Positions 7,408 to 14,899 of a stretch of 64,000 nucleotides of DNA are shown here, piece by piece. This DNA comes from Butyricicoccus pullicaecorum (GTDB taxonomy: Bacteria; Bacillota; Clostridia; Oscillospirales; Butyricicoccaceae). Position numbers and translations under genes: made by a program. The stretch spans positions 1-64,000 of the forward strand of contig JAGZIN010000001.1 of assembly GCA_018366195.1 (NCBI GenBank). Direction: 5' to 3'. The first letter of the stretch is position 1; every line of letters starts with the position of its first letter. The notes under the pieces were generated by a model. The model was not told the origin of the DNA, did no database searches, and saw only the letters and a list, made by a program, of their open reading frames with translations.

Positions 7408-10400
7408 ATGATAACTTTTACAAAGGAAGCTGATTTTGAAGAAGCACTGATTCAGCTTTTGGGAAATAAGGGTTGGGAAAAAGAAGTATTGAAGCACCCA
7501 ACTGAAAAAGATTTGATTGAAAACTGGGCAAAAATTCTTTATGAAAACAATCGAGGAATCGATCGTTTGAATAACTATCCGCTCACCGAAGGTGAAATGC
7601 AGCAGGTGATGGAACAAATTGTAACGCTGCGAACCCCTCTGAAGCTGAATGGTTTTATCAATGGAAAAACCGTATCCATTATTCGGGATAATCCGGAAGA
7701 TCAGATGCACTTTGGGAAGGAAATCAGTCTGAAAATTTATGACCGACGAGAAATAGCGGCAGGACAAAGCCGGTATCAGATTGTCCAACAGCCAGAATTT
7801 CCAGCAAAATCTAAGGTTTTGAATAATCGTCGTGGAGACTTGATGCTGCTTATCAATGGTATGCCGGTGATTCATATTGAGTTGAAAAAAAGTGGTATTC
7901 CAGTCAGTCAGGCATATACTCAAATAGAAAAATATGCTCACGAGGGCGTTTTTACGGGATTGTTTTCTCTGGTGCAAATTTTTGTAGCGATGAACCCTGA
8001 AGAAACAGTTTATTTTGCCAATCCGGGGCCAGATGGAAGGTTTAATCAAGACTACTATTTTCATTGGGCAGATTTTAACAATGAGCCTGTCAATGATTGG
8101 AAAGATATTGCCGCCTCCTTTTTGTCAATCCCTATGGCACACCAGTTGATTGGATTTTATACTGTCGCAGATGATTCTGATGGTGTTCTGAAGGTCATGA
8201 GAAGCTATCAGTATTATGCAGCCAGCGCCATTTCTGATAGGGTTTCTAAAATCAAGTGGGACGAGAAAGGACATCAGCTCGGCGGATATATCTGGCACAC
8301 GACTGGGTCAGGCAAAACTATGACGAGCTTTAAGTCAGCACAGCTGATTGCAAACTCTGATGATGCAGACAAAGTGGTCTTTTTAACGGATCGGATTGAA
8401 TTGGGGATACAATCCTTAAAGGAATATAGGGGATTTGCAGATGCTCAGGAGTCCGTGCAGGCTACAGAAAATACGGTTGTTTTAATCAATAAATTGAAAA
8501 GCAATGACCCAGCAGATACCTTGATTGTTACTTCTATACAGAAAATGAGCAACCTGAAAGACGAAGATGGCGGATTGAATACCCATGACTTAGAAGTAAT
8601 TGGTGCGAAGCGATTGGTGTTTATTCTTGATGAAGCCCATCGTTCGACTTTTGGTGATATGTTGCGAACAATCAAGGACACTTTCCCAAACGCTATCTTT
8701 TTTGGATTTACAGGTACGCCAATTCACGATGAAAATCAGAAGAAAAAGAACACAACTGCGGATATTTTTGGAGATGAACTGCATCGTTATAGCATTGCAG
8801 ACGGTATTCGAGATGAAAATGTACTTGGCTTTGACCCCTATAAGGTATTAACTTTTAAGGATAAAGATGTGCGTACTGCTGTCGCATTGGATAAGGCAAA
8901 GGCGGCGACCATAGAAGAAGCCCTTGAAGATTCAAAAAAATCAAAGGTATTCTATGAGTATATGGATACGAAGAAAGTACCGATGGCTGGTTATTTAGAC
9001 GATACCGGTCAATATGTAAAAGGTATTGAAGATTATCTTCCGAAATCTCAGTATCATACATTAGAACATCAAAGTAAGATTGTTGAGGATATTCGGGATA
9101 ACTGGCGAATGCTCAGTCATAATGGAAAATTCCATGCTATTTTTGCTACAAGCAGTATCCCAGAATCAATTGAATATTATCGCTTGATAAAGGATAAAAT
9201 ACCCAATTTGAAAGTAACCTGCCTGTTTGATCCGAACATAGATAATTGTGAAGGTTTCGTATTCAAAGAAGATGGATTGGTAGAACTGATTGGAGACTAC
9301 AACGCATTATATGGACAAGAATTTACACTTTCGACACATGCAGCATTCAAAAAAGACATTGCGCTCCGACTGGCTCATAAAGAAGTTTATAAACGCATTG
9401 AGACAACTCCGGAGAAGCAGCTGGATTTGCTGATTGTAGTAGATCAAATGTTAACAGGCTTTGATTCTAAATGGATAAACACGCTTTACATGGACAAGAT
9501 GCTGGAATATGAAAATATCATTCAGGCATTTTCCAGAACGAATCGTTTATTTGGACCAGAGAAGCCGTTTGGAACCATTCGTTATTATCGTAAACCACAT
9601 ACAATGGAGCAGAATGTAAATGCAGCAGTGAAATTATACTCTGGAGACAAACCGATTGGTCTTTTTGTACAGAAACTTCCGTATAATTTGGAAAATATGA
9701 ATCGAACATTCGATGATATTTCGCACTTATTCTCTCATGCTGGAATTCCAAACTTCGAAAAATTACCGCCTGATAAGATTGAGAAGGTAAAATTTGCATC
9801 ACTTTTCAATGAGTTTAACGATTATCTCGAAGCGGCTAAAATTCAGGGATTTAGATGGGATAAAGTGAAGTATGAATTTTATAATAAGGATACGGGAAGT
9901 AATATAGAAATTCAGCTTCACTTAGATGAAACAACCTACTTAATTCTTGTTCAGCGTTATAAGGAACTGTCAAGCAGTGGTGGAACTACGGGGGGAGACG
10001 ATGTTCCATATGATTTGGAAGGCTATTTAACAGAAATTGATACCGGTGTCATTGATGCTGACTTTATGAATAGCCGTTTTGAAAGATACTTGAAGTTAAT
10101 CCGTCACGAAGGAAGCAAAAAAGAACTGATTGATGATGCGCTTGAAGAGTTACATAAAACTTTTGCGACATTATCTCAGGAAGAACAAAAATATGCAAAT
10201 ATTTTTTTGCATGATGTTCAAAGGGGAGATGTTCTTCCAGAGCAGGGAAAAACTTTAAGAGATTACATCACAGAGTATCAGTATAAAGCAAAAAACGATC
10301 AAATCCATTGTTTTGCAGAGATTTTAGGTATTGATGAAGAAAAGTTGCGCACGATGATGGGATTGAAACTCACAGAAGCCAATATAAACGAATTTGGTCG

Positions 10401-10560
10401 ATTAGATGACTTGAAGAAATCTGTCGATAAAACGAAGGCAAAGCAATTCTTTGAGGTAAAAGAACAGACAAAGCTAACCCCTCCAAAGGTAAATATGCGA
10501 ATTGATAAGTTCTTGCGAGACTTTATTCTGGGTGGTGGATTTGAAATAGAGATGCCTTAA
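7408..10560 (+). CDS. hsdR: Type I restriction endonuclease subunit R
   Basis: A 1050-residue HsdR. The N-terminal PD-(D/E)xK nuclease has its core around residues 142-163 (GDLMLLINGMP followed by HIELKKSG). The superfamily 2 translocase has Walker A HTTGSGKTMT (about 295-304), DEAH in LDEAHRS (about 408-414), motif III FGFTGTP, and a late motif with VVDQMLTGFDSK and QAFSRTNR. The C-terminal third is the helical domain that binds the HsdM/HsdS core. The length and motif set are complete, so restriction is probably active. The start at 7408 follows a strong ribosome binding site. The stop is directly followed by silent cassette C. Confidence 0.95.
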   Translation: MITFTKEADFEEALIQLLGNKGWEKEVLKHPTEKDLIENWAKILYENNRGIDRLNNYPLTEGEMQQVMEQIVTLRTPLKLNGFINGKTVSIIRDNPEDQMHFGKEISLKIYDRREIAAGQSRYQIVQQPEFPAKSKVLNNRRGDLMLLINGMPVIHIELKKSGIPVSQAYTQIEKYAHEGVFTGLFSLVQIFVAMNPEETVYFANPGPDGRFNQDYYFHWADFNNEPVNDWKDIAASFLSIPMAHQLIGFYTVADDSDGVLKVMRSYQYYAASAISDRVSKIKWDEKGHQLGGYIWHTTGSGKTMTSFKSAQLIANSDDADKVVFLTDRIELGIQSLKEYRGFADAQESVQATENTVVLINKLKSNDPADTLIVTSIQKMSNLKDEDGGLNTHDLEVIGAKRLVFILDEAHRSTFGDMLRTIKDTFPNAIFFGFTGTPIHDENQKKKNTTADIFGDELHRYSIADGIRDENVLGFDPYKVLTFKDKDVRTAVALDKAKAATIEEALEDSKKSKVFYEYMDTKKVPMAGYLDDTGQYVKGIEDYLPKSQYHTLEHQSKIVEDIRDNWRMLSHNGKFHAIFATSSIPESIEYYRLIKDKIPNLKVTCLFDPNIDNCEGFVFKEDGLVELIGDYNALYGQEFTLSTHAAFKKDIALRLAHKEVYKRIETTPEKQLDLLIVVDQMLTGFDSKWINTLYMDKMLEYENIIQAFSRTNRLFGPEKPFGTIRYYRKPHTMEQNVNAAVKLYSGDKPIGLFVQKLPYNLENMNRTFDDISHLFSHAGIPNFEKLPPDKIEKVKFASLFNEFNDYLEAAKIQGFRWDKVKYEFYNKDTGSNIEIQLHLDETTYLILVQRYKELSSSGGTTGGDDVPYDLEGYLTEIDTGVIDADFMNSRFERYLKLIRHEGSKKELIDDALEELHKTFATLSQEEQKYANIFLHDVQRGDVLPEQGKTLRDYITEYQYKAKNDQIHCFAEILGIDEEKLRTMMGLKLTEANINEFGRLDDLKKSVDKTKAKQFFEVKEQTKLTPPKVNMRIDKFLRDFILGGGFEIEMP

Positions 10561-10568
10561 TGTATTGC

Positions 10569-10584
10569 TTGGGAACAGCGTAAG
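10569..10584 (+). repeat. TRD-entry repeat of cassette C (16 bp)
   Basis: TTGGGAACAGCGTAAG, the fourth copy in the locus, 8 bases after the hsdR stop codon. Confidence 0.9.
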
Positions 10585-11022
10585 GTTGGAGATTATTTAA
10601 TTGAAAGTCGAATCAAAGGAAATACAGGTCGTGATGCAAGAAAACTGACAGTTAAATTGTGGGGGAAAGGTGTTGTAGAAAAAAATGATTTTGGAGGAAG
10701 CGAACATACTCAGTATTATGTTCGTAGAAAAGGACAATTTATTTATAGTAAGTTGGATTTCTTGAATTCAGCATTTGGTGTAATCCCTAAAAACCTTGAT
10801 AATTACGAATCTACAGCCGATCTACCAGCTTTTGATTTGAATGGAATGAATCCATATTTTATGTTTTTTACAGCAATACAAAAGAGCTTTTATTTTAAGT
10901 ACGGCTCTATTGCTGACGGCAGCAGGAAGGCAAAAAGAATACATGCAAATACTTTCTTGGATATGCCTGTTATGGTTCCCACGATGGAAGAGCAAACGCT
11001 TATTGTGGAATGTTTGCAGTCT

Positions 11023-11052
11023 CTCGACCACCTTATCACCCTTCATCAGCGT
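11023..11052 (+). repeat. TRD-exit repeat of cassette C (30 bp)
   Basis: Identical to 5003-5032 of hsdS for 30 bases and then diverges. Right of this repeat the sequence shows no further hsdS similarity, so it marks the right edge of the RM locus. From 11194 to the pyrE promoter nothing else is recognisable. Confidence 0.9.
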
Positions 11053-11281
11053 GAGGGTTGTCCGGGGCTATCACAATTGGAAAGTGGTGTAAATTGGTTC
11101 AGCCTCACTCATGTCCTCGAATATCACTATGGGTCAATCTGCACAAATTGTGTGCTGGGAAAGCATCATCAATCCTCGTTGAATAGAATATGATTGATGT
11201 TTGGATTGATAATCAGGTGTTGTCTGTAAATATGGGAATGATATGAGGAAATTTTGAGGGGATACAGCATCTCATATATAG

Positions 11282-11320
11282 ATTGCCCTCTTGCTCGAAT
11301 AGGGGGCAATGTGATAAAAT
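11282..11320 (+). promoter_or_regulatory. pyrE upstream hairpin and promoter
   Basis: ATTGCCCTC / GGGGGCAAT (11282-11310) forms a 9-bp stem with one wobble. TTGCTC (11291-11296), an 18-base spacer and TAAAAT (11315-11320) give a weak promoter overlapping the hairpin. The hairpin may be the residual terminator of the RM locus or a regulatory element; I cannot decide. Confidence 0.35.
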
Positions 11321-11352
11321 AATAACATATTGATTGGAGAGGAAGAAAACTT

Positions 11353-12015
11353 ATGTTAACGCCAGCAAAAAAAGAATTTATTGAATTTATGATGGCAGCA
11401 GATGTGCTGCGATTTGGTGATTTTGTGACGAAAAGCGGTCGAAATACGCCGTATTTTGTAAACACAGGGAATTATAAGACCGGTCTGCAAAATTCCAAGC
11501 TGGGAGAGTTTTATGCGGCGCTGGTGAAGGAAACCGTGGGTGAGGAATTTGATGCAATGTTTGGACCCGCTTATAAGGGAATCCCGCTTGCAACCTCGGT
11601 TTCCGGTGCGCTGGCGCGCAATTTCGGAATTGATAAGCCATTTTTCTTTAACCGCAAGGAGGCAAAGGATCATGGAGAGGGCGGAAGCATCGTGGGCTAT
11701 AAGCCTAAGGACGGTGACCGCATCATTATCATTGAGGACGTAATTACAGCCGGTACGGCGATTCGTGAAACAATGCCGGTGCTTACAGGCTGTGCAGATG
11801 TAAAGGTAACAGATATGTTCATCTCGGTGAATCGCTGTGAGGTAGGGCAGACACCGGGGAAAACGGCAGTCATGGAAGTTGGAGAGGAGTTCGGGATTCA
11901 AGTGCATGCGCTTATCACTGTACAGGATATCTATGCGTATCTCAAGGAACAGGGCACTTATGATGAAATTCTGCCGCGTATGGAAGCCTATATGGAGCAG
12001 TACTGCGTATTCTAA
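11353..12015 (+). CDS. pyrE: Orotate phosphoribosyltransferase
   Basis: A 220-residue type I phosphoribosyltransferase that makes orotidine 5'-phosphate from orotate and PRPP in pyrimidine synthesis. The PRPP-binding motif IIIIEDVITAGTAI lies at about residues 124-137, and the orotate and pyrophosphate loops (KYRNTPYFVNTGNYKTG-like start, GPAYKGIPLATSV, FNRKEAKDHGEGG) are intact. Length fits the family. ATG at 11353 has GGAGAGG upstream. It stands alone here with its own terminator, not in a pyr operon; the RM island lies directly to the left. Confidence 0.95.
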   Translation: MLTPAKKEFIEFMMAADVLRFGDFVTKSGRNTPYFVNTGNYKTGLQNSKLGEFYAALVKETVGEEFDAMFGPAYKGIPLATSVSGALARNFGIDKPFFFNRKEAKDHGEGGSIVGYKPKDGDRIIIIEDVITAGTAIRETMPVLTGCADVKVTDMFISVNRCEVGQTPGKTAVMEVGEEFGIQVHALITVQDIYAYLKEQGTYDEILPRMEAYMEQYCVF

Positions 12016-12030
12016 AAATGAGATTCACGA

Positions 12031-12060
12031 AAAAGTCAGGAGCTTTGCCCTGACTTTTTC
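12031..12060 (+). terminator. pyrE intrinsic terminator
   Basis: GTCAGG and CCTGAC (within 12031-12056) form a stem extended by A/T pairs, followed by TTTTTC. Confidence 0.85.
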
Positions 12061-12103
12061 TGTTTTCTGGATTGCTTGCAGATAAGGCAAGGAGAAAAAA
12101 GGG

Positions 12104-12132
12104 TTGACAAGCATATCGGAGATGTGTATAAT
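12104..12132 (+). promoter_or_regulatory. Consensus sigma-A promoter of the cystine carrier leader
   Basis: TTGACA (12104-12109), a 17-base spacer and TATAAT (12127-12132): a perfect consensus promoter. Transcription should begin near 12139, giving a leader of about 245 bases before the carrier gene. Confidence 0.9.
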
Positions 12133-12182
12133 AAACCACATAAAACATATCAAAACAGTAGGAAATAAAAGGAGGTGCCGAG

Positions 12183-12284
12183 ATGTATACAAAACAGAGT
12201 ATGTGTTGTTGTAACTGTACGTGTCCCAGGCACTTTTGTGTGGGTATTGTTGTCGTACAAAAATATGACAGCACATTCTTATGA
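12183..12284 (+). CDS. Cysteine-rich 33-residue leader peptide
   Basis: A small frame with a near-perfect ribosome binding site (AAAGGAGGTG, 5 bases before the ATG at 12183). The start of the peptide is MYTKQSM followed by CCCNCTCPRHFC, with six cysteines at positions 8, 9, 10, 12, 14 and 19; it ends at TGA 12282-12284. An intrinsic hairpin follows 24 bases later and a cystine-type transporter gene comes after that. Such an arrangement is the classical layout of ribosome-mediated attenuation: stalling on Cys codons when charged tRNA-Cys is scarce would prevent the terminator. The peptide itself probably has no other function. It is unlikely to be a metallothionein-like protein, since all cysteines are clustered in codons placed right before the terminator. 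Confidence 0.75.
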   Translation: MYTKQSMCCCNCTCPRHFCVGIVVVQKYDSTFL

Positions 12285-12308
12285 AAAGAATACCCAGATA
12301 GATTGCCG

Positions 12309-12339
12309 CGGGATTGTAGAAATACAGTCTCGTTTTTTT
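12309..12339 (+). terminator. Attenuator hairpin in the cystine carrier leader
   Basis: CGGGATTGTA (12309-12318), a GAAA tetraloop and TACAGTCTCG (12323-12332) pair over 10 bp with two wobbles, followed by seven T. It lies between the cysteine-rich peptide and the transporter, so it must be bypassed for the transporter to be made. I could not identify a convincing antiterminator pairing by eye. Confidence 0.75.
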
Positions 12340-12382
12340 ATGGAAAAATTCTGCTGTTTTGATTGAGATAAGGAGTATAGAG

Positions 12383-13720
12383 ATGCATACAGACGTATTG
12401 GAATTCAGCGCTTTTGCACTGACAATCCTGTTTTTTGGAGTTATTTATTATTTGGGAAAAAAGAAGAATGTGGATTTTGGTATTTTGACCTTGCTGGCAA
12501 CCGGCTTTGGAATTGCAGTAGGCTTGGTTTTTCAGGAACACTATCAGTATGTTGCTGTATTTGGAACAATTTATACCCATGTGATTTCTGCATTGGTGGT
12601 GCCGCTGCTGTTGTTCAGCATCATCTCCAGCATTACAAATCTTGGAGAGTCCATTCATTTGGGGAAAATTGGAATGAAATCGGTCGGATTCCTGCTGCTG
12701 AATACACTGACTGCAAGTGTGATTACCCTGATTGCTGCTGTTTTACTTGGAGTTGGGCGAGGATTTCCATACGAAACGGTCACAAATTATACTGCGACAG
12801 AGGTTCCTACATTTGTGGATACGATTGTATCCCTGTTCCCGCAAAATCTGATCACACAATGGGGACAGGGACAGGTGGTACCTATTGTAATATTTGCGAT
12901 TCTCGTTGCAGTTGGATATAATCAGCTTGCAAAAACGCAGCAAGATGTCAAGCCATTTAAGGCTTTTATTGATGCAGGAAATCGTGTTCTGGGACAGGTC
13001 GTTGGCTGGGTGATGGAATTTACGCCCTATGCAGTCCTTTCGCTGATTGCCAGAGCGGTTGGAAAAGCACCGGTTTCTGAGCTGCTGCCGCTTTTTGGAG
13101 TTCTGATTTTAGCGTATGTTCTGTGTGCAATTCAGCTGTTTGGTGTTGAGAGCCTGCTGATTCGTTTGATTGGGCGCTTAAATCCAATGCGTTTCCTGAA
13201 AGGGATTGCTCCGGCTGCCATTGTTGCATTTACCTCACAAAGCAGTGTTGGAACCATTCCAGTTACAGTAAGACAGCTCACCCATGAGCTTGGTGTTGAT
13301 GGCGATGTGGCAGGATTTACGGCAGGAATCGGTGCGAACTTGGGAATGCCGGGCTGTGCAGGGGTTTGGCCTGTTTTGCTGGCTGTATTCAGTATCAACG
13401 TATTGGGTTTGCAATACAGCATACCGCAGTATATGTTCCTGATTGTTTTGGCGTTGGTGGTATCTGTTGGAACCGTCGGCGTACCGGGAACAGCTACCAT
13501 TGCTGCAACTGCCTTGTTCTCCGCAGCAGGATTACCCATTGAACTCATTGTATTGTTGTCCCCGATTTCCAGCCTTGTAGATATGGCGAGAACGGCAACC
13601 AATGTCGTTGGTGCAGCGACTGCCGCTGTTTTGGTTGCAGAGACAGAAGGGTTGTTAGACCATGCGGTATATCATCATCAGCGGACAGGAGAAACTGAGG
13701 TCGGCATAGATATCGGTTAA
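12383..13720 (+). CDS. Dicarboxylate/amino acid:cation symporter, TcyP-like cystine carrier
   Basis: A 445-residue DAACS (SLC1-type) secondary carrier with about eight transmembrane helices and two re-entrant loops. The HP1-like serine-rich loop is AFTSQSSVGTIPVT, the TM7 region reads GIGANLGMPGCAGVW, and HP2 is SVGTVGVPGTATIAA. The spacing and N-terminus (IYYLGKKKNVDFG, THVISALVVPLLLFSIISSI) resemble the L-cystine symporter TcyP rather than glutamate or C4-dicarboxylate carriers. The cysteine-rich leader upstream supports cystine or cysteine as substrate. ATG at 12383 was chosen for the AAGGAG 7 bases upstream over an in-frame upstream codon at 12359. It is a single gene closed by a long terminator. 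Confidence 0.8.
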   Translation: MHTDVLEFSAFALTILFFGVIYYLGKKKNVDFGILTLLATGFGIAVGLVFQEHYQYVAVFGTIYTHVISALVVPLLLFSIISSITNLGESIHLGKIGMKSVGFLLLNTLTASVITLIAAVLLGVGRGFPYETVTNYTATEVPTFVDTIVSLFPQNLITQWGQGQVVPIVIFAILVAVGYNQLAKTQQDVKPFKAFIDAGNRVLGQVVGWVMEFTPYAVLSLIARAVGKAPVSELLPLFGVLILAYVLCAIQLFGVESLLIRLIGRLNPMRFLKGIAPAAIVAFTSQSSVGTIPVTVRQLTHELGVDGDVAGFTAGIGANLGMPGCAGVWPVLLAVFSINVLGLQYSIPQYMFLIVLALVVSVGTVGVPGTATIAATALFSAAGLPIELIVLLSPISSLVDMARTATNVVGAATAAVLVAETEGLLDHAVYHHQRTGETEVGIDIG

Positions 13721-13788
13721 AAAAATACCGCCCGTTGCGACCGTGCCATTGAAACAATGGCACGGTAAAGCAAGGGCGGTATTTTTTA
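13718..13788 (+). terminator. Long bidirectional terminator after the cystine carrier
   Basis: AAAAAATACCGCCC pairs with GGGCGGTATTTTTT, enclosing a second stem CCGTGCCATTG / CAATGGCACGG. The A and T tracts allow it to work from both sides, also ending the leftward gene at 13812. Confidence 0.9.
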
Positions 13789-13811
13789 TCCGGAACACCG
13801 AGCAACCTACT

Positions 13812-14258
13812 TTAAGAAAATATTTTGCGGAAGATATAACTGAAGAGCAGATAAAGTACAGTCATCACAATGATTTGTCCGCAAAGGAAGAAGTATAGTG
13901 TTGTGTTGAAAAAGAGAGAGCAAAAAGCTGCGATGTAAAGGAAAACAATGCTGACCCAGAAAGAGAGACGGGCAGCTTGTGCGGAAATGTACTGATTGCG
14001 TTCGTCCATGCTTTGAATTTCTGATTGGCGCAAGAGTTGCGGATTGCGCAGCAGCTTGCGTGTGTGCAGGAAAGTTGCAAAGCCTGCGCCAATCATACCG
14101 CCTGATAAGCCGGCAAAGGTAGTGAAAGCGTGCTCGTTTGGCAGAAGAGTCTGTCGAAAGGCTAGGACAATCAGCACAATACAGATGGCAAGAAGCCCTT
14201 CTGCAAGCCCGATGTACATGGAAATGCGTTTGCGCTGGATATAGGATAAGGTTTTCAT
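13812..14258 (-). CDS. Four-helix membrane protein paired with an XRE regulator
   Basis: A 148-residue integral membrane protein of no family I can name. There are two hydrophobic helices in each half (GLLAICIVLIVLAF, AGLSGGMIGAGFATFL, WVSIVFLYIAAFCSLFF, GQIIVMTVLYLLFSYIF) separated by a basic and polar cytoplasmic linker. Start ATG 14258 has GAGGAGGCG upstream and follows the regulator stop by 3 bases. Pairs of a short XRE regulator and a four-helix membrane protein are common in Firmicutes; the function is unknown, perhaps sensing membrane stress. Confidence 0.75.
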   Translation of the reverse strand: MKTLSYIQRKRISMYIGLAEGLLAICIVLIVLAFRQTLLPNEHAFTTFAGLSGGMIGAGFATFLHTRKLLRNPQLLRQSEIQSMDERNQYISAQAARLSFWVSIVFLYIAAFCSLFFNTTLYFFLCGQIIVMTVLYLLFSYIFRKIFS

Positions 14259-14261
14259 GGG

Positions 14262-14459
14262 TTACGCCTCCTCAAAGAGAAAAATTTGTTCAATGGTTGT
14301 TTCGAAGAATACTGCAAGCTTGTGTGCAAGCAGGAGAGATGCATTATAGCGGCCGTTTTCGAGGGAAATAATCGTTTGCCGCGTGACAGCCACGGCATCG
14401 GCAAGCTCCTGCTGCGTCAGATTTCGTTCGTTACGCAATTGCTGGATGCGGTTTTTCAA
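14262..14459 (-). CDS. Short XRE-family transcriptional regulator
   Basis: A 65-residue one-domain Cro/C1 helix-turn-helix protein. The HTH lies at about residues 13-38 (LTQQELADAVAVTRQTIISLEN), followed by the typical dimer helix (LAHKLAVFFETTIEQIFLFEE). The start codon is TTG at 14459 with AAAGGAGG upstream. It probably represses its own promoter through a palindrome at 14487-14502. It is co-transcribed with the membrane protein gene at 13812. Confidence 0.9.
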   Translation of the reverse strand: MKNRIQQLRNERNLTQQELADAVAVTRQTIISLENGRYNASLLLAHKLAVFFETTIEQIFLFEEA

Positions 14460-14486
14460 AATACCGTCCTCCTTTCTGAATTAGAG

Positions 14487-14534
14487 GTAAAGTATACTTT
14501 ACTTATAGTATAGCACGCTTTACCTGAATGTCAA
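14487..14534 (-). promoter_or_regulatory. Promoter and palindromic operator of the XRE/membrane pair
   Basis: Reading leftwards: TTGACA (14534-14529), a 16-base spacer and TATACT (14512-14507). Immediately downstream is a perfect 16-bp palindrome GTAAAGTATACTTTAC (14487-14502). GTAAAG half-sites recur within and just upstream of the promoter, so several repressor dimers could bind. Confidence 0.75.
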
Positions 14535-14601
14535 GTGCGCTTTACAAAAAAGAAAATGCTGAGGGGAAAATCATAATTTGAGAAATCTCTGAAAAAAATG
14601 C

Positions 14602-14630
14602 TTGACTTCTACAAAAGATTGCAGTATAAT
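14602..14630 (+). promoter_or_regulatory. tRNA-Gln promoter
   Basis: TTGACT (14602-14607), a 17-base spacer and TATAAT (14625-14630), 34 bases before the tRNA. Confidence 0.85.
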
Positions 14631-14664
14631 AAATATCGTCAGCTAAGGCGGACACAAAAGATAT

Positions 14665-14738
14665 AGCCGGATTGTGTAATGGTAGCACGACAGACTCTGA
14701 CTCTGTTTGTCTGGGTTCGAATCCTCGTCCGGCTGCCA
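14665..14738 (+). tRNA. tRNA-Gln (CUG anticodon), CCA encoded
   Basis: Acceptor arms AGCCGGA and TCCGGCT pair over 7 bp; the anticodon stem ACAGA / TCTGT encloses the loop CTCTGAC, giving anticodon CUG for CAG codons. The D arm GTGTAATGGTAGCAC and T loop TTCGAAT are normal; one T-stem pair is mismatched. CCA is encoded. It has its own promoter and terminator. Confidence 0.92.
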
Positions 14739-14743
14739 CTTGG

Positions 14744-14776
14744 ACCACTGAGTTTGTGCTCGGTGGTCTTTCTCTT
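14744..14776 (+). terminator. tRNA-Gln terminator
   Basis: ACCACTGAG / CTCGGTGGT stem with one wobble, followed by a T/C-rich run. Confidence 0.8.
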
Positions 14777-14899
14777 TTCAACAAAATTTCTGGTGAAGTA
14801 ATGTAAATTTTGACCATTTCACGGCTGGAAATATCGTGCACAAGCCGATATAATAGGAAATGGCAGAAAGTTTGATTTGTCCCATATTGAGGAGGCACT

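Larger units (their letters stand above)
10561..11193 (+). pseudogene. Silent HsdS target-recognition cassette C (no start codon)
   Basis: Directly after the hsdR stop the frame reads AWEQRKVGDYLIESRIKGN, then a TRD (KLWGKGVVEKNDFGGSEHTQ, GSIADGSRKAKRIHANTFLD) and the exit motif LDHLITLHQRE, before running into about 45 unrelated residues. It has the same repeat borders as the expressed hsdS, in direct orientation, and no start codon or ribosome binding site of its own. It is a third stored specificity, available by gene conversion or by recombination with inverted copies. Confidence 0.85.
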
